Below the pieces are notes generated by a model, which had not been told where the DNA came from, ran no database searches, and saw nothing but the letters and a program-made list of their open reading frames with translations. From positions 3,306,001 through 3,370,000 of the forward strand of contig NZ_QKWY01000001.1 in NCBI RefSeq assembly GCF_003248355.1: 64,000 bases of DNA. Reading direction: 5' to 3'. The position numbers were made by a program, and so were the translations under genes. Shown piece by piece: positions 17,286 to 25,901 of this stretch (position 1 is its first letter; each line of letters starts with the position of its first letter). Origin of the DNA: Streptomyces sp. AC1-42W. GTDB taxonomy: Bacteria > Actinomycetota > Actinomycetes > Streptomycetales > Streptomycetaceae.

Positions 17286-18131
17286 GTGAACGAGCCCATC
17301 CCCGTCATCCGCGCCGTCGACCACGGCACCGCCCGGCTGCTCCCCGACGTGGACCGCGAACGGGCCTGGCTGCTCACCGTCGACGGCGCACCCCAGTCGT
17401 ACGTCGACCTGGACGCGCCGGAGCACCTGGAGTTCGAGTACGCCCGGCGGCTCGGCCATGTCGTTGACTGCGCGGCGGCCCCGGGCGAACCGCTGGACGT
17501 CCTGCACCTGGGCGGCGGCGGGCTCACCCTGCCCCGCTACGTCGCGGCCACCCGCCCCGGCTCCCGGCAGGACGTGGCGGACGCCGACCGGGCCCTGCTC
17601 GAACTGGTCGCCGAACACCTGCCGCTGCCCGCGGACAGCGGGGTCACCGTGCACGCGGCGGACGCCCGCGCCCGGCTGGAGGAGACCGCCCCCGGCTCCC
17701 TCGACCTGCTCGTCGCGGACGTCTTCGGCGGCTCACGGGTGCCCGCCCACCTCACCTCCGTGCCCTACGCCCGCGCGGCGGCCCGTGCGCTGCGCCCGGA
17801 CGGCGTCTACGCCGCCAACCTGGCGGACGGGCCGCCCTTCGGCTTCCTGCGCTCGCAGCTGGCGACCTTCGCGGCCGTCTTCGACGAGCTGGCGCTGATC
17901 GCGGAGCCGGGCGTGCTGCGCGGCCGGCGCTTCGGCAACGTCGTCCTCGTCGCCTCCCGAGCCCCGCTGGACACGGCGGCCCTGGCCCGGCGGTGCGCGG
18001 CCGACGCCTTCGCGGCGCGGGTCGAGCACGGCGTGGCGCTGGCCGCGTTCATGAAGGGGGCCCGGCCGGTGGGCGACGAGGACGCGGTGGCCTCACCCGA
18101 GCCGCCCGAGGGCGCCTTCCGGATCGGCTGA
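17286..18131 (+). CDS. Spermidine-synthase-like methyltransferase-fold protein
   Basis: 281 residues from GTG 17286. It has a Rossmann-type fold with HLGGGGLTLPRYV as the glycine loop and VADVFGGSRVP as the catalytic-loop position. The usual acidic residue after strand 2 is in VADADRALLELV. Polyamine synthases use decarboxylated SAM, but many actinobacterial members of this group lack proof of that activity, so the substrate is unknown. The C-terminal 13 codons overlap the convergent MFS gene by 39 bp. Confidence 0.75.
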   Translation: MNEPIPVIRAVDHGTARLLPDVDRERAWLLTVDGAPQSYVDLDAPEHLEFEYARRLGHVVDCAAAPGEPLDVLHLGGGGLTLPRYVAATRPGSRQDVADADRALLELVAEHLPLPADSGVTVHAADARARLEETAPGSLDLLVADVFGGSRVPAHLTSVPYARAAARALRPDGVYAANLADGPPFGFLRSQLATFAAVFDELALIAEPGVLRGRRFGNVVLVASRAPLDTAALARRCAADAFAARVEHGVALAAFMKGARPVGDEDAVASPEPPEGAFRIG

Positions 18132-19406
18132 CGCGGGCGGCGCGGGCGGGGCGGCGGCCACCTCGACGGACGCGGTCCGGCGGGTCAGATTGCGTACGTC
18201 CGGCACGAACAGCACCGCCGCGGTGACGAGCACGATCAGCGCGGAGCAGCCCCACAGCGCCGTGCCGCGCCCGACCAGGGACTCGACGGGTCCGGCCAGG
18301 GCGGTGGCGACCGGCACCATGGCGACCGAGCCGAACCAGTCGTAGGCCGCGACGCGCGACAGCTTCTCCTCGGGGATCTCCTGGTGCATCGCCGTCATCC
18401 AGGAGACGCCGAACACCTCGATCGCCGTACCGCTGGCGAACATCACCACGCACAGCCAGGTGGCGGACAGGGGCACGGCGAGCCCGGCCGACGGCAGGGC
18501 CAGCGGAAAGACGCAGAGCGTGCCGGCCAGCAGCAGCCGGCGCGGCTTCCACCGCATCATCAGCAGCGCCCCGGCCAGGTTGCCGGCGCCGAACGCGGCG
18601 AGCGCGAAGCCCCAGGGCCGGGCGCCGCCCAGCGAGTCGCGGGCGACCAGCGGCCCGTAGACGGCCTCGGCGGCGCCGACCGCGGCGACGACGACGGAGA
18701 ACTGCGCGACGATGGCCCACAGCCAGGGGCGGCCGGTGAACTCCTTCCAGCCGTCCCGCAGGTCCGCGAGCAGCCCGCCGCCGGGGGCCCGCTCCGGGAC
18801 GTGGCTGACGTCGAGGAAGGCGCGCAGGGCACCGGCGACGGCGAAGGCGGCGGCGTCCACGGCGAGCACCCAGCCGGGGTCCATGGCCGCGATCATGGCA
18901 CCGCCCAGGGCCGCGCCGCCGATCGCGGCGCCCTGGGTGGACATCCGGAAGAGGGCGAAGGCGCGGCTCGCCTGCTCGCCGCTGACGCTGGACATCAGCA
19001 TGCCCTCGGCGGCGGGGCTGAAGAAGGCCTGACCGGTGCCGCACAGCGCGGTGAGCACCATCATCTGCCACAGCCGCGGGTCGCCCGCCAGGACCAGCAG
19101 GGCGAACAGGCCCTGCGAGACGCAGTTGAGGGCGTTGGCCGCGACCATCACCCGGTGCCGGGGTATCCGGTCCGCTATCGCCCCGCCGATCAGCAGGAAG
19201 AGGACCAGCGGCACGGTCCGGGCGGCGGCGACGAGACCGACGTCACCGCCGCTGCCGCCCGCCTGGAGAACCGCGAACGCCGCCGCGATCAGCGCGCCGT
19301 GGGTACCCAGGCCGGTGATGATCGAGGCGGCGGTCAGCAGCCGGTAGTTGCGGCTCGCCGGAACGGGCCGGGCGGAGCGGGGAGCGGGGGAGGCTGCGTC
19401 GGTCAC
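18093..19406 (-). CDS. Major facilitator superfamily transporter
   Basis: 437 residues with about 12 membrane helices. The inter-helix 2-3 motif is GGAIADRIPRHRV and the helix 4-5 region is FFSPAAEGML. It belongs to the Enterobactin-exporter/MFS_3-type group of efflux proteins, whose substrates are usually drugs or siderophores; the substrate here is unknown. The tail is Ala/Pro-rich. Its 3' end overlaps the convergent spermidine-synthase-like gene. Confidence 0.87.
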   Translation of the reverse strand: MTDAASPAPRSARPVPASRNYRLLTAASIITGLGTHGALIAAAFAVLQAGGSGGDVGLVAAARTVPLVLFLLIGGAIADRIPRHRVMVAANALNCVSQGLFALLVLAGDPRLWQMMVLTALCGTGQAFFSPAAEGMLMSSVSGEQASRAFALFRMSTQGAAIGGAALGGAMIAAMDPGWVLAVDAAAFAVAGALRAFLDVSHVPERAPGGGLLADLRDGWKEFTGRPWLWAIVAQFSVVVAAVGAAEAVYGPLVARDSLGGARPWGFALAAFGAGNLAGALLMMRWKPRRLLLAGTLCVFPLALPSAGLAVPLSATWLCVVMFASGTAIEVFGVSWMTAMHQEIPEEKLSRVAAYDWFGSVAMVPVATALAGPVESLVGRGTALWGCSALIVLVTAAVLFVPDVRNLTRRTASVEVAAAPPAPPASADPEGALGRLG

Positions 19407-19451
19407 CCAGGGACTATCGCGGTCCCGCCCCCGCCACGCAACCGAGTTGTC

Positions 19452-19487
19452 GGACCCGGCTCAGGACCCGGCTCAGGACCCGGCTCA
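19452..19487. repeat. Three tandem 12-bp repeats
   Basis: GGACCCGGCTCA occurs at 19452, 19464 and 19476, with a decayed fourth copy after it. The third copy contains the stop codon of the DUF8017-like gene. Confidence 0.9.
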
Positions 19488-20573
19488 GGACTCGGCCCCG
19501 GTCTCGGTGGCCGGCACGATGCGCACCGTGCTCAGGATCTTCTCGATGGTCGCGTTCGGCAGCTCGTCGTCGACGCCCGCCGCGGCGTACAGCACCCAGG
19601 AGGAGAACTCGCCCTTGCTGTTCTTGAACGTGAAGGCGTAGGTCTTGCCGTCGGTGGTGCACTTGGAGCGCTTCTTGACGTTGGGCGCGGTGGCGGTGAC
19701 CAGGCTGCCGGTCAGGCCCGACTTGGTGGTGTACTGCTTGGGCTTGCTGATCTTGATGCTCTTCTTGGGCATGTGCTGCGCGAACGCGGCCCAGGCCCAG
19801 GTGCCGGCCTCGTTCCGGGCGTTCACATCGGCGTCCGTCGCGCCCTGGGCGCCCCGGGTGCCGGCCCCGGCCAGGCTGTACTTGTCCTTGGTGCCGTCCT
19901 TGTCGGCGTCGTCCGTGCACCACTCCTGCTTGAGGTCCGCCGGGCCGGTGAAGCCGATGAGCGGCGAGCCGTCGTCCTTCTTCTCGTCCTCGAAGTAGGA
20001 CAGCGTGCTCGGCGAGGACACCTCCCAGTCGCCCGGAACGTCGAACTGCGTGCCCCACTTGGGGTTGGTCACGACCTTCCAGCCCGGAATCTGCGGCTTG
20101 GCGTCCTCGCCGCCCCGCGGGTTCTCCTCGGGCGAGGCGGACGCGGCGGGCTCGGACGGCTTGGCGGACGCGGACGTCTTGCCGCTGCCCGCGACGTTCT
20201 TGCCGTCCTTGTCGTCGTCCTTGTTCAGCACGAGGAAGCCGGTGACCCCGGCGGCCACCACGACCGCGGTCGCCGCGACGATGGCGATGATCGTCGTCTT
20301 CTTCTTGTCGTTGCCCGGCTGCGCGGGGCCGGGCGGGCCGGGCACCGCGTACTGCGGAGCCGTCGGCTGCTGGTACGGGTTGAGCTGTCCGTAACCCCCC
20401 GGCGCGCCCTGCTGCGGGTAGCCGTAACCGGGCTGCTGCCCCGGCTGGCCCTGCTGCTGATATCCCGGCTGCTGATAGGGATTCGGCTGCTGGTACCCCG
20501 GCTGCTGGTACGGGTTCTGGTTCTGGTCCTGCGGGTTCTGCTCGCCCCCGGGCGGCTGCTGTCCTGGCCACAT
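19485..20573 (-). CDS. Membrane-anchored DUF8017-like protein with a Q/P/Y-rich head
   Basis: 362 residues. Residues 1-88 are a cytosolic low-complexity region of PYQQPGYQQ-type repeats. A Lys patch (DKKK) and one membrane helix (TTIIAIVAATAVVVAAG, about 91-113) follow. The outside part has a Ser/Ala/Pro linker and then a folded domain with WKVVTNPKWGTQFDVP, GFTGPADLKQEWC and a final YAFTFKNSKGEFSSW, which resembles DUF8017. Two Cys (EWC and KC) may form a disulfide. Function unknown; many Streptomyces surface proteins share this layout. It is divergent from the thioesterase gene. Confidence 0.8.
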   Translation of the reverse strand: MWPGQQPPGGEQNPQDQNQNPYQQPGYQQPNPYQQPGYQQQGQPGQQPGYGYPQQGAPGGYGQLNPYQQPTAPQYAVPGPPGPAQPGNDKKKTTIIAIVAATAVVVAAGVTGFLVLNKDDDKDGKNVAGSGKTSASAKPSEPAASASPEENPRGGEDAKPQIPGWKVVTNPKWGTQFDVPGDWEVSSPSTLSYFEDEKKDDGSPLIGFTGPADLKQEWCTDDADKDGTKDKYSLAGAGTRGAQGATDADVNARNEAGTWAWAAFAQHMPKKSIKISKPKQYTTKSGLTGSLVTATAPNVKKRSKCTTDGKTYAFTFKNSKGEFSSWVLYAAAGVDDELPNATIEKILSTVRIVPATETGAES

Positions 20574-20713
20574 GGCCAGTAACGATAGAGGGGCCCCGCG
20601 CGGCGTGCCACGTCCGCCCCTGTGTGCGAACGGTGAAGGAGACGGGGACCGGTGCCGGGAACCGGCCGCGAAGGCATGGCCAAAGCCTCCTACCCGTGAG
20701 TAACATCAGCTCC

Positions 20714-21166
20714 ATGAGCGCTGAACAGATGACCGCCGGCGAGATGCTCGCCGCGACCGTGCCGATGGTCCGCACCCTCAACCTGGAATTCCTGGAGAGC
20801 ACCGCCGAGCGCGCGGTGATTCGCATGCCGGACCAGCCCGACTACCACAACCACGTCGGCGGACCCCACGCCGGAGCCATGTTCACGCTGGCCGAGTCCG
20901 CGAGCGGCGCCATCGTCATCGCCGCGTTCGGCGACCAGCTCTCCCGCGCCGTGCCGCTCGCGGTGCGCGCCGAGATCGGCTACAAGAAGCTGGCCATGGG
21001 CGAGGTCACCGCGACCGCCACCCTCGGCCGCCCCGCCGCCGAGGTCGTCGCCGAACTCGATGCGGGCGAACGCCCCGAGTTCCCCGTCACGGTGGAGATC
21101 CGGCGCGCGGACGGTGCGGTGACCGGCGAGATGACGGTGATCTGGACGCTGCGCCCCCACTCCTGA
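20714..21166 (+). CDS. Hotdog-fold thioesterase-like protein (DUF4442 type)
   Basis: 150 residues from ATG 20714. The hotdog core is visible: NHVGGPHAGAMFTLAES forms the central helix region, followed by strands ending VTVEIRRADGAVTGEMTVIW. Proteins of this group are acyl-CoA or acyl-ACP thioesterases or relatives; the substrate is not evident. It is a stand-alone gene with a strong terminator behind it. Confidence 0.8.
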   Translation: MSAEQMTAGEMLAATVPMVRTLNLEFLESTAERAVIRMPDQPDYHNHVGGPHAGAMFTLAESASGAIVIAAFGDQLSRAVPLAVRAEIGYKKLAMGEVTATATLGRPAAEVVAELDAGERPEFPVTVEIRRADGAVTGEMTVIWTLRPHS

Positions 21167-21199
21167 CCCGTACGCCGCAGGGATTTGTCGGACACCCCG

Positions 21200-21236
21200 A
21201 GGGCCGCCCCGCACCGCACCGGTGCCGGGCGGCCCT
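21200..21236 (+). terminator. Terminator after the thioesterase gene
   Basis: AGGGCCGCCC pairs with GGGCGGCCCT across a 17-base loop that can itself fold (GCACCGGTGC). It is 34 bases after the stop. Confidence 0.78.
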
Positions 21237-21341
21237 TCGCGCTGTCGGCCCCGGCGGCGCGAAGGGTAGGCTGCCCGCCGTGCGCCGGGCCCGTGTGGGC
21301 CGCCCGGCGGACGAACCGGGATCACTACGGAGGAAACGGCG

Positions 21342-21989
21342 TTGCACATCCAGGAGTGGCTGGAGACCGTCCCCGCGATCAGCGTCTACCTCCTGGTGGG
21401 CGTCGTCATCGGACTGGAGAGCCTCGGCATCCCGTTGCCCGGTGAGATCGTCCTGGTCAGCGCGGCGCTCCTGGCCGCCGGTCACGACGGCGTCAACCCC
21501 TGGATTCTGGGCGCCTGCGCCACCGCGGGCGCGGTGATCGGCGACTCGATCGGCTACGCCATCGGCCGCAAGGGCGGCCGCCCACTGCTGGCCTGGCTCG
21601 GCGGAAAGTTCCCCCGGCACTTCGGCGAAAGCCAGATCGCCCTGGCCGAGCGCTCCTTCCAGAAGTGGGGCATGTGGGCCGTGTTCTTCGGCCGCTTCGT
21701 CGCCCTGCTGCGCATCTTCGCCGGACCGCTGGCCGGTGTGCTGCACATGCCGTACTGGAAGTTCCTCGTCGCCAACGTGCTCGGCGGGATCACCTGGGCG
21801 GGCGGCACCACGGCCGTCATCTACTCCGTGGGCGTCGTCGCCGAGGCCTGGCTCAAGCGGTTCTCCTACCTGGGCCTGGGCATCGCCGTCCTGATCGGCC
21901 TCTCCTCGATGCTGATCCTCAAGAACCGCGCCAAGAAGGCCGCCGCCCACTGTGCGACCACCGCCGAACCGGCCCCGGCCGCCGACTGA
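21342..21989 (+). CDS. DedA-family membrane protein
   Basis: 215 residues from TTG 21342, chosen because GGAGG lies at the right distance upstream. It is a VTT-domain protein: ESLGIPLPGEIVLV, GDSIGYAIGRKGG, then FFGRFVALLRIFAGPLAGV with the conserved Arg pair, and GGITWAG. Members are thought to move undecaprenyl phosphate or other lipids across the membrane, which fits with uppP nearby. There are about four to five helices and a short cytosolic tail. Confidence 0.9.
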   Translation: MHIQEWLETVPAISVYLLVGVVIGLESLGIPLPGEIVLVSAALLAAGHDGVNPWILGACATAGAVIGDSIGYAIGRKGGRPLLAWLGGKFPRHFGESQIALAERSFQKWGMWAVFFGRFVALLRIFAGPLAGVLHMPYWKFLVANVLGGITWAGGTTAVIYSVGVVAEAWLKRFSYLGLGIAVLIGLSSMLILKNRAKKAAAHCATTAEPAPAAD

Positions 21990-22035
21990 ACCGGCCGCCG
22001 TTCGACCCTGCCGCCGTTCGACCCGGCCGCCCGCC

Positions 22036-22566
22036 TCAGCCGCCGCACGCCTCGCGGTGCGCCCTGGCCAGCTCCACGTAACCCACCGCGTTGAAGCGCA
22101 CGCCCGCCAGCTCCTCCTCGGTGAGCGGCCGCTTCACCCGGGCAGGGACGCCCGCCACCAGCGAGCCCGGCGGCACCCGCATCCCCTGCGGCACGAGGGC
22201 CTGCGCCGCGATCAGCGAACCCGCGCCGATGTGCGCGCCGTTGAGGACGGTCGCCCCCATGCCGATCAGGACGTCGTCCTCGACGGTGCAGCCGTGCAGG
22301 ACCGCGTTGTGCCCCACCGACACCCGCTCGCCGACCGTCACCGCGAAGCCGGGATCGACGTGCACGCTGCAGTTGTCCTGGATGTTGGAGTCCGCGCCGA
22401 TCACGATCGGACCGCAGTCCGCCCGCAGCACCGCCTGGTACCAGAGGCTGGAGCCCGCGGCCATCGTGATGTCGCCGATCGCCACCGAGGTCGGCGCCGT
22501 GAACGCGTCCGCGTCGATGCGCGGCTCCTTGCCGCCCAGGGCCATGACCAACGCCTGCTCCGCCAT
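22036..22566 (-). CDS. Gamma-class carbonic anhydrase-like protein
   Basis: 176 residues from ATG 22566 with GGAGG just upstream. It is a left-handed beta-helix of hexapeptide repeats. The three metal-binding His positions are present: CSVHVDPG, then VGHNAVLHGC with two His. RADCGPIVIG and the QDNCSVH context are typical of the YrdA/PaaY group, which hydrate CO2 or have lost that activity. It is cytosolic and probably a trimer. Confidence 0.87.
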   Translation of the reverse strand: MAEQALVMALGGKEPRIDADAFTAPTSVAIGDITMAAGSSLWYQAVLRADCGPIVIGADSNIQDNCSVHVDPGFAVTVGERVSVGHNAVLHGCTVEDDVLIGMGATVLNGAHIGAGSLIAAQALVPQGMRVPPGSLVAGVPARVKRPLTEEELAGVRFNAVGYVELARAHREACGG

Positions 22567-22702
22567 CGCGCGCTCCTCCGTGTCCCGGTGCCGTGGCTCG
22601 GGCACACCGTATGCGACGCCCGGCCGGACCACCGGGCCGTTGGGGTGAAGATCACAGGCCGTAGCGCGCGCCCGCCCCGGAGGCGCGGACTACCGTGAGC
22701 CC

Positions 22703-23440
22703 GTGCCCACCCACCGGAACACCCTCGCCACCCTGACCGCCTGGCGGCGGCGCGCCCTGTCCGGGGCCGTCCACCGCTGCTGGCGCTGGGCGAGGGACGC
22801 GGGCGCGGTCACCGCCGAACACCCCGGCGGGCTGCGGTTCGGCCGGATCGGCGCGGGCACCCGGCTGGCCTTCCCGCAGGGCACCGTGTTCGGCGAGCCG
22901 TGGATCGAACTGGGCGACCACTGCGTCATCGGCGAACAGGTCACGCTGACCGCGGGGCTGATGCCCGACCTGGACCTCGGCCCCGAGCCGATCCTCACCC
23001 TGGGCAACGGAGTCGTGCTCGGGCGCGGCAGCCATGTCGTCGCCGACACGACGGTGACCATAGGCGCGGACACGTACTGCGGGCCGTACGTCTACATCAC
23101 CTCGACCAACCACAGCTACGACGACCCGCACCAGCCGGTCGGCAAGCAGTGGCCCCGGATGGAGCCCGTCTCCATCGGCCCCGGCTGCTGGATCGGGACC
23201 GGCGCGGTGATCCTGCCCGGCGCCCGGATCGGGCGCAACGTGGTCGTCGCCGCCGGCGCCGTCGTCCGCGGCGAGGTGCCCGACCGCGCGGTCGTGGCGG
23301 GCGCGCCCGCCCGCGTCGTACGCAGCTGGCATCCGGACAAGGGCTGGCAACCGCCCCTGCGGACACCGGCCCCGGTGCCGATCCCCGAGGGCGTGACCCC
23401 GGAACAGCTGCTGGCGGTGGCGGAGCTCGAAGAGAGCTGA
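22703..23440 (+). CDS. Hexapeptide-repeat acyltransferase
   Basis: 245 residues from GTG 22703. Residues about 45-205 form a left-handed beta-helix (GDHCVIGEQVTLTAG, then GPGCWIGTGAVILPGARIG and VVAAGAVVRGEVP) with the catalytic His likely in TSTNHSYDD. The family moves acetyl groups to sugars or small molecules; the acceptor is unknown. It is divergent from the carbonic-anhydrase-like gene and upstream of the XRE-cupin regulator. Confidence 0.83.
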   Translation: MPTHRNTLATLTAWRRRALSGAVHRCWRWARDAGAVTAEHPGGLRFGRIGAGTRLAFPQGTVFGEPWIELGDHCVIGEQVTLTAGLMPDLDLGPEPILTLGNGVVLGRGSHVVADTTVTIGADTYCGPYVYITSTNHSYDDPHQPVGKQWPRMEPVSIGPGCWIGTGAVILPGARIGRNVVVAAGAVVRGEVPDRAVVAGAPARVVRSWHPDKGWQPPLRTPAPVPIPEGVTPEQLLAVAELEES

Positions 23441-23533
23441 ACCGCCGCGCTTCCCGTACCGGCTCCGGCGGGTGGGCACGGCCCACCGTGGTGCAGAATG
23501 ATCGACCACGCCAGAGAAGATATTGGACGCAAC

Positions 23534-24106
23534 GTGACCGATCTCGATCAGCTGACCCAGTCCCTCGCGCGCAATCTCAAGCGCTGGCGCGGTGAGCGCG
23601 GCTTCACCCTGGACACGCTGGCCGCCCGCGCCGGAGTCAGCCGGGGCATGATCATCCAGATCGAGCAGGCCCGCACCAACCCGAGCGTCGGCACCACGGT
23701 CAAGCTCGCCGACGCGCTCGGCGTCAGCATCACCACCCTGCTCGACCACGAACAGGGCTCCCACGTCCGCCTGGTCCCCGCCGACCAGGCCGTGCGCCTC
23801 TGGTCCACCGAGGCCGGCAGCAGCACCACCCTGCTGGTCGGCACGGAGGCGCGCGGACCCCTCGAACTCTGGTCCTGGCGGCTGATGCCCGGCGAGGGCA
23901 GCCGCTCCGACCCGCACCCCGAGGGCACCGTCGAACTCCTCCACGTCACCACCGGCACCCTCACCCTGGTCGTCGACGACACCCCGTACGCCGTGCCCGC
24001 CGGCACCTCCGCCACCTTCGCGGCACACCACCCGCACGCCTACCGCAACGACGGCGAGGACATCGTCGAACTCGGCATGGCCGTCAGCATCCCGCCCGTC
24101 GGATGA
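23534..24106 (+). CDS. XRE-family regulator with C-terminal cupin
   Basis: 190 residues from GTG 23534; an ATG 36 bases upstream is also possible and neither has a strong ribosome site. Residues about 10-65 are the helix-turn-helix (LKRWRGERGFTLDTLAARAGVS, split by turn, then RTNPSVGTTVKLADALGVS). Residues about 100-185 are a cupin sensor (HPEGTVELLHVTTG, HHPHAYRND). This group (PuuR/SutR-like) usually represses a nearby metabolic or transport gene, here perhaps the acyltransferase or YbaK gene. Confidence 0.87.
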   Translation: MTDLDQLTQSLARNLKRWRGERGFTLDTLAARAGVSRGMIIQIEQARTNPSVGTTVKLADALGVSITTLLDHEQGSHVRLVPADQAVRLWSTEAGSSTTLLVGTEARGPLELWSWRLMPGEGSRSDPHPEGTVELLHVTTGTLTLVVDDTPYAVPAGTSATFAAHHPHAYRNDGEDIVELGMAVSIPPVG

Positions 24107-24149
24107 GACGCCCGCCGCGCCGCCGGGCTCCGCTGTTAGCGTGACGCGC

Positions 24150-24722
24150 ATGCGCGCACCCCTCGGCTCCTTCGACAACGCCCTCCCCGCCACCGACCGC
24201 CGGGACCTGCTCACCGCCCCCGTGGCCGCCGCGGTCGGCGCGGGCTGGGGAGGCATCGCCCCCGATCAGGTGCTGCACGTGGACACCGACCCGGAGATCG
24301 CCGACACCGCCGCCTTCGTCGCCCACCACGGCGCCGAACTGCTCGACCACTCGGCGAACTGCGTCGTCCTCTCCGGCAGGCGCGGCGCCGACGTCACCTT
24401 CGCCGCCTGCCTCGTCCTGTCGCACTCCCGCGTCGACGTCAACGGCGTCGCCCGCAAGCACCTCGGCCTGCGCAAGGCGCGCTTCGCCTCGATGGACACG
24501 GCGGTCGGCGAGACCGGCATGGAGTACGGCGGCATCACCCCCGTCGGACTTCCGGCCGGCTGGCCGCTGCTCATCGACTCCGCCGTCGTGGACGAGGAAT
24601 GGGTCCTGATCGGCAGCGGCTCACGCCGGGGCAAACTCATCGTGACCGGCAAGGCGCTCGCCGCCCTGCCCGGCGCCGAGGTCGTCGAGGGCCTGGGCGT
24701 CCGTGCCCCGGACGCCTCCTAG
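24150..24722 (+). CDS. YbaK/EbsC-type aminoacyl-tRNA deacylase
   Basis: 190 residues from ATG 24150. The YbaK fold is recognisable: SHSRVDVNGVARKHLGLRKARFAS, split around the conserved Lys, then GETGMEYGGITPVGLP and DEEWVLIGSGSRRGKL. Such proteins hydrolyse mischarged tRNA (for example Cys- or Ala-tRNA-Pro) in trans. The stop overlaps the convergent CoA-binding gene by four bases. Confidence 0.87.
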   Translation: MRAPLGSFDNALPATDRRDLLTAPVAAAVGAGWGGIAPDQVLHVDTDPEIADTAAFVAHHGAELLDHSANCVVLSGRRGADVTFAACLVLSHSRVDVNGVARKHLGLRKARFASMDTAVGETGMEYGGITPVGLPAGWPLLIDSAVVDEEWVLIGSGSRRGKLIVTGKALAALPGAEVVEGLGVRAPDAS

Positions 24723-25126
24723 CCGAGCCGGGGGATCTCGATGGCGGGGCAGCGGTCCATCACCATGTCCAGGCCCGCCGCCCGCGTCCGCTCGTACGCC
24801 TGCTCGTCCACCACGCCGAGCTGGAACCAGACCGCGCGGGCGCCGGCCGCGACCGCCTCGTCGGCCACCGCGCCCGCCAGGTCGTTGTTGACGAAGACGT
24901 CCACCACGTCCACCGGGAACGGGATCTCCGCCAGCGAGGCGTACCCCTGCTCGCCGTGCACCGCCTCGGCCTTCGGATGCACCGGCACCACCCGCTTGCC
25001 GAAGCGCCGGAGGACCTCGGCCACCCCGTAGGCCGCGCGCGCCCGGTTGTTCGACAGCCCCACCACGGCCCAGGTGTCGCCGGTGTCTTCCAGAATCCTG
25101 CGGATCGTCTCCGCCGCTGCGTCCAT
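24719..25126 (-). CDS. CoA-binding (YccU-type) protein
   Basis: 135 residues, a single Rossmann domain: TWAVVGLSNNRARAAYGVAEVL, split by the loop, then VVPVHPKAE, VDVVDVFVNND, ARAVWFQLGVVDE and MDRCPAIE. The fold binds CoA or a nucleotide; no enzyme reaction is established for this family. It is cytosolic. Confidence 0.88.
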   Translation of the reverse strand: MDAAAETIRRILEDTGDTWAVVGLSNNRARAAYGVAEVLRRFGKRVVPVHPKAEAVHGEQGYASLAEIPFPVDVVDVFVNNDLAGAVADEAVAAGARAVWFQLGVVDEQAYERTRAAGLDMVMDRCPAIEIPRLG

Positions 25127-25184
25127 GCACCGCACAACCGGCCGTCCGTCCCGGCCATTCCCGCAGTACGCATAGGGTGGCGGC

Positions 25185-25811
25185 ATGCAGGAGGAGTACC
25201 GGACCGTCGCCCGCGCGGGCGTGCACGAGAGCGAGATCAACCGGTCCCGCTTCATCTGCGCGCTCGCCCCCGCGGCCACCGAGGAGGAGGCGCAGGAGTT
25301 CGTCGCCCGCGTCCGCAGGGAGCATCCGACCGCCACCCACAACTGCTACGCGTACGTGATCGGCGCCGACGCCTCCGTGCAGAAGGCCAGCGACGACGGC
25401 GAGCCCGGCGGCACCGCCGGAGTCCCCATGCTCCAGATGCTGACGCGCCGCGAGGTCTGCTACGCCGTCGCCGTTGTCACCCGCTACTACGGCGGCGTGA
25501 AACTCGGAGCCGGCGGTCTGATCCGGGCGTACGGGGGAGTGGTCGGCGAAGCCCTCGATGCCCTCGGCACCCGCACCCGCCGCCGCTTCCGGCTCGCTAC
25601 TGTCACGGTCGGCCACCAGCGGGCGGGCAGGCTGGAGAACGAACTGCGGGCCACCGGGCGGACCGTACGCGAGGTCCGGTACGCGGCCGAGGTGACGATC
25701 GAGATCGGGCTGCCGGACGCCGAGGTGGAGGACTTCCGCCGCTGGCTGGCCGACGCCACGGCCGGCGAGGCCCGGATGGAACTGGGCGGCGAGGCGTACG
25801 ACGACGCCTGA
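25185..25811 (+). CDS. YigZ/IMPACT-family protein
   Basis: 208 residues. The N-terminal IMPACT domain is clear: SRFICALAPAATEEEAQ, THNCYAYVIG, SDDGEPGGTAGVPML and VTRYYGGVKLGAGGLIRAYG. A C-terminal DUF1949-like ferredoxin fold follows. The bacterial role is uncertain, with links to translation and ribosome-associated regulation. Its start is divergent from the CoA-binding gene and it lies just ahead of sbcD. Confidence 0.92.
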   Translation: MQEEYRTVARAGVHESEINRSRFICALAPAATEEEAQEFVARVRREHPTATHNCYAYVIGADASVQKASDDGEPGGTAGVPMLQMLTRREVCYAVAVVTRYYGGVKLGAGGLIRAYGGVVGEALDALGTRTRRRFRLATVTVGHQRAGRLENELRATGRTVREVRYAAEVTIEIGLPDAEVEDFRRWLADATAGEARMELGGEAYDDA

Positions 25812-25901
25812 CGCGGACCGCGCGCCCCCGGCGTGATGGGACACTGGGGGCGTGAGGGCACAGGGGCGGAGGAAGCGAACGATGCGGACCGGAGCCGGGT
25901 C

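Noticed and set aside
18384-20582. 732-codon rightward open frame
   Set aside because: Antisense to the MFS and DUF8017-like genes; composition is low-complexity.
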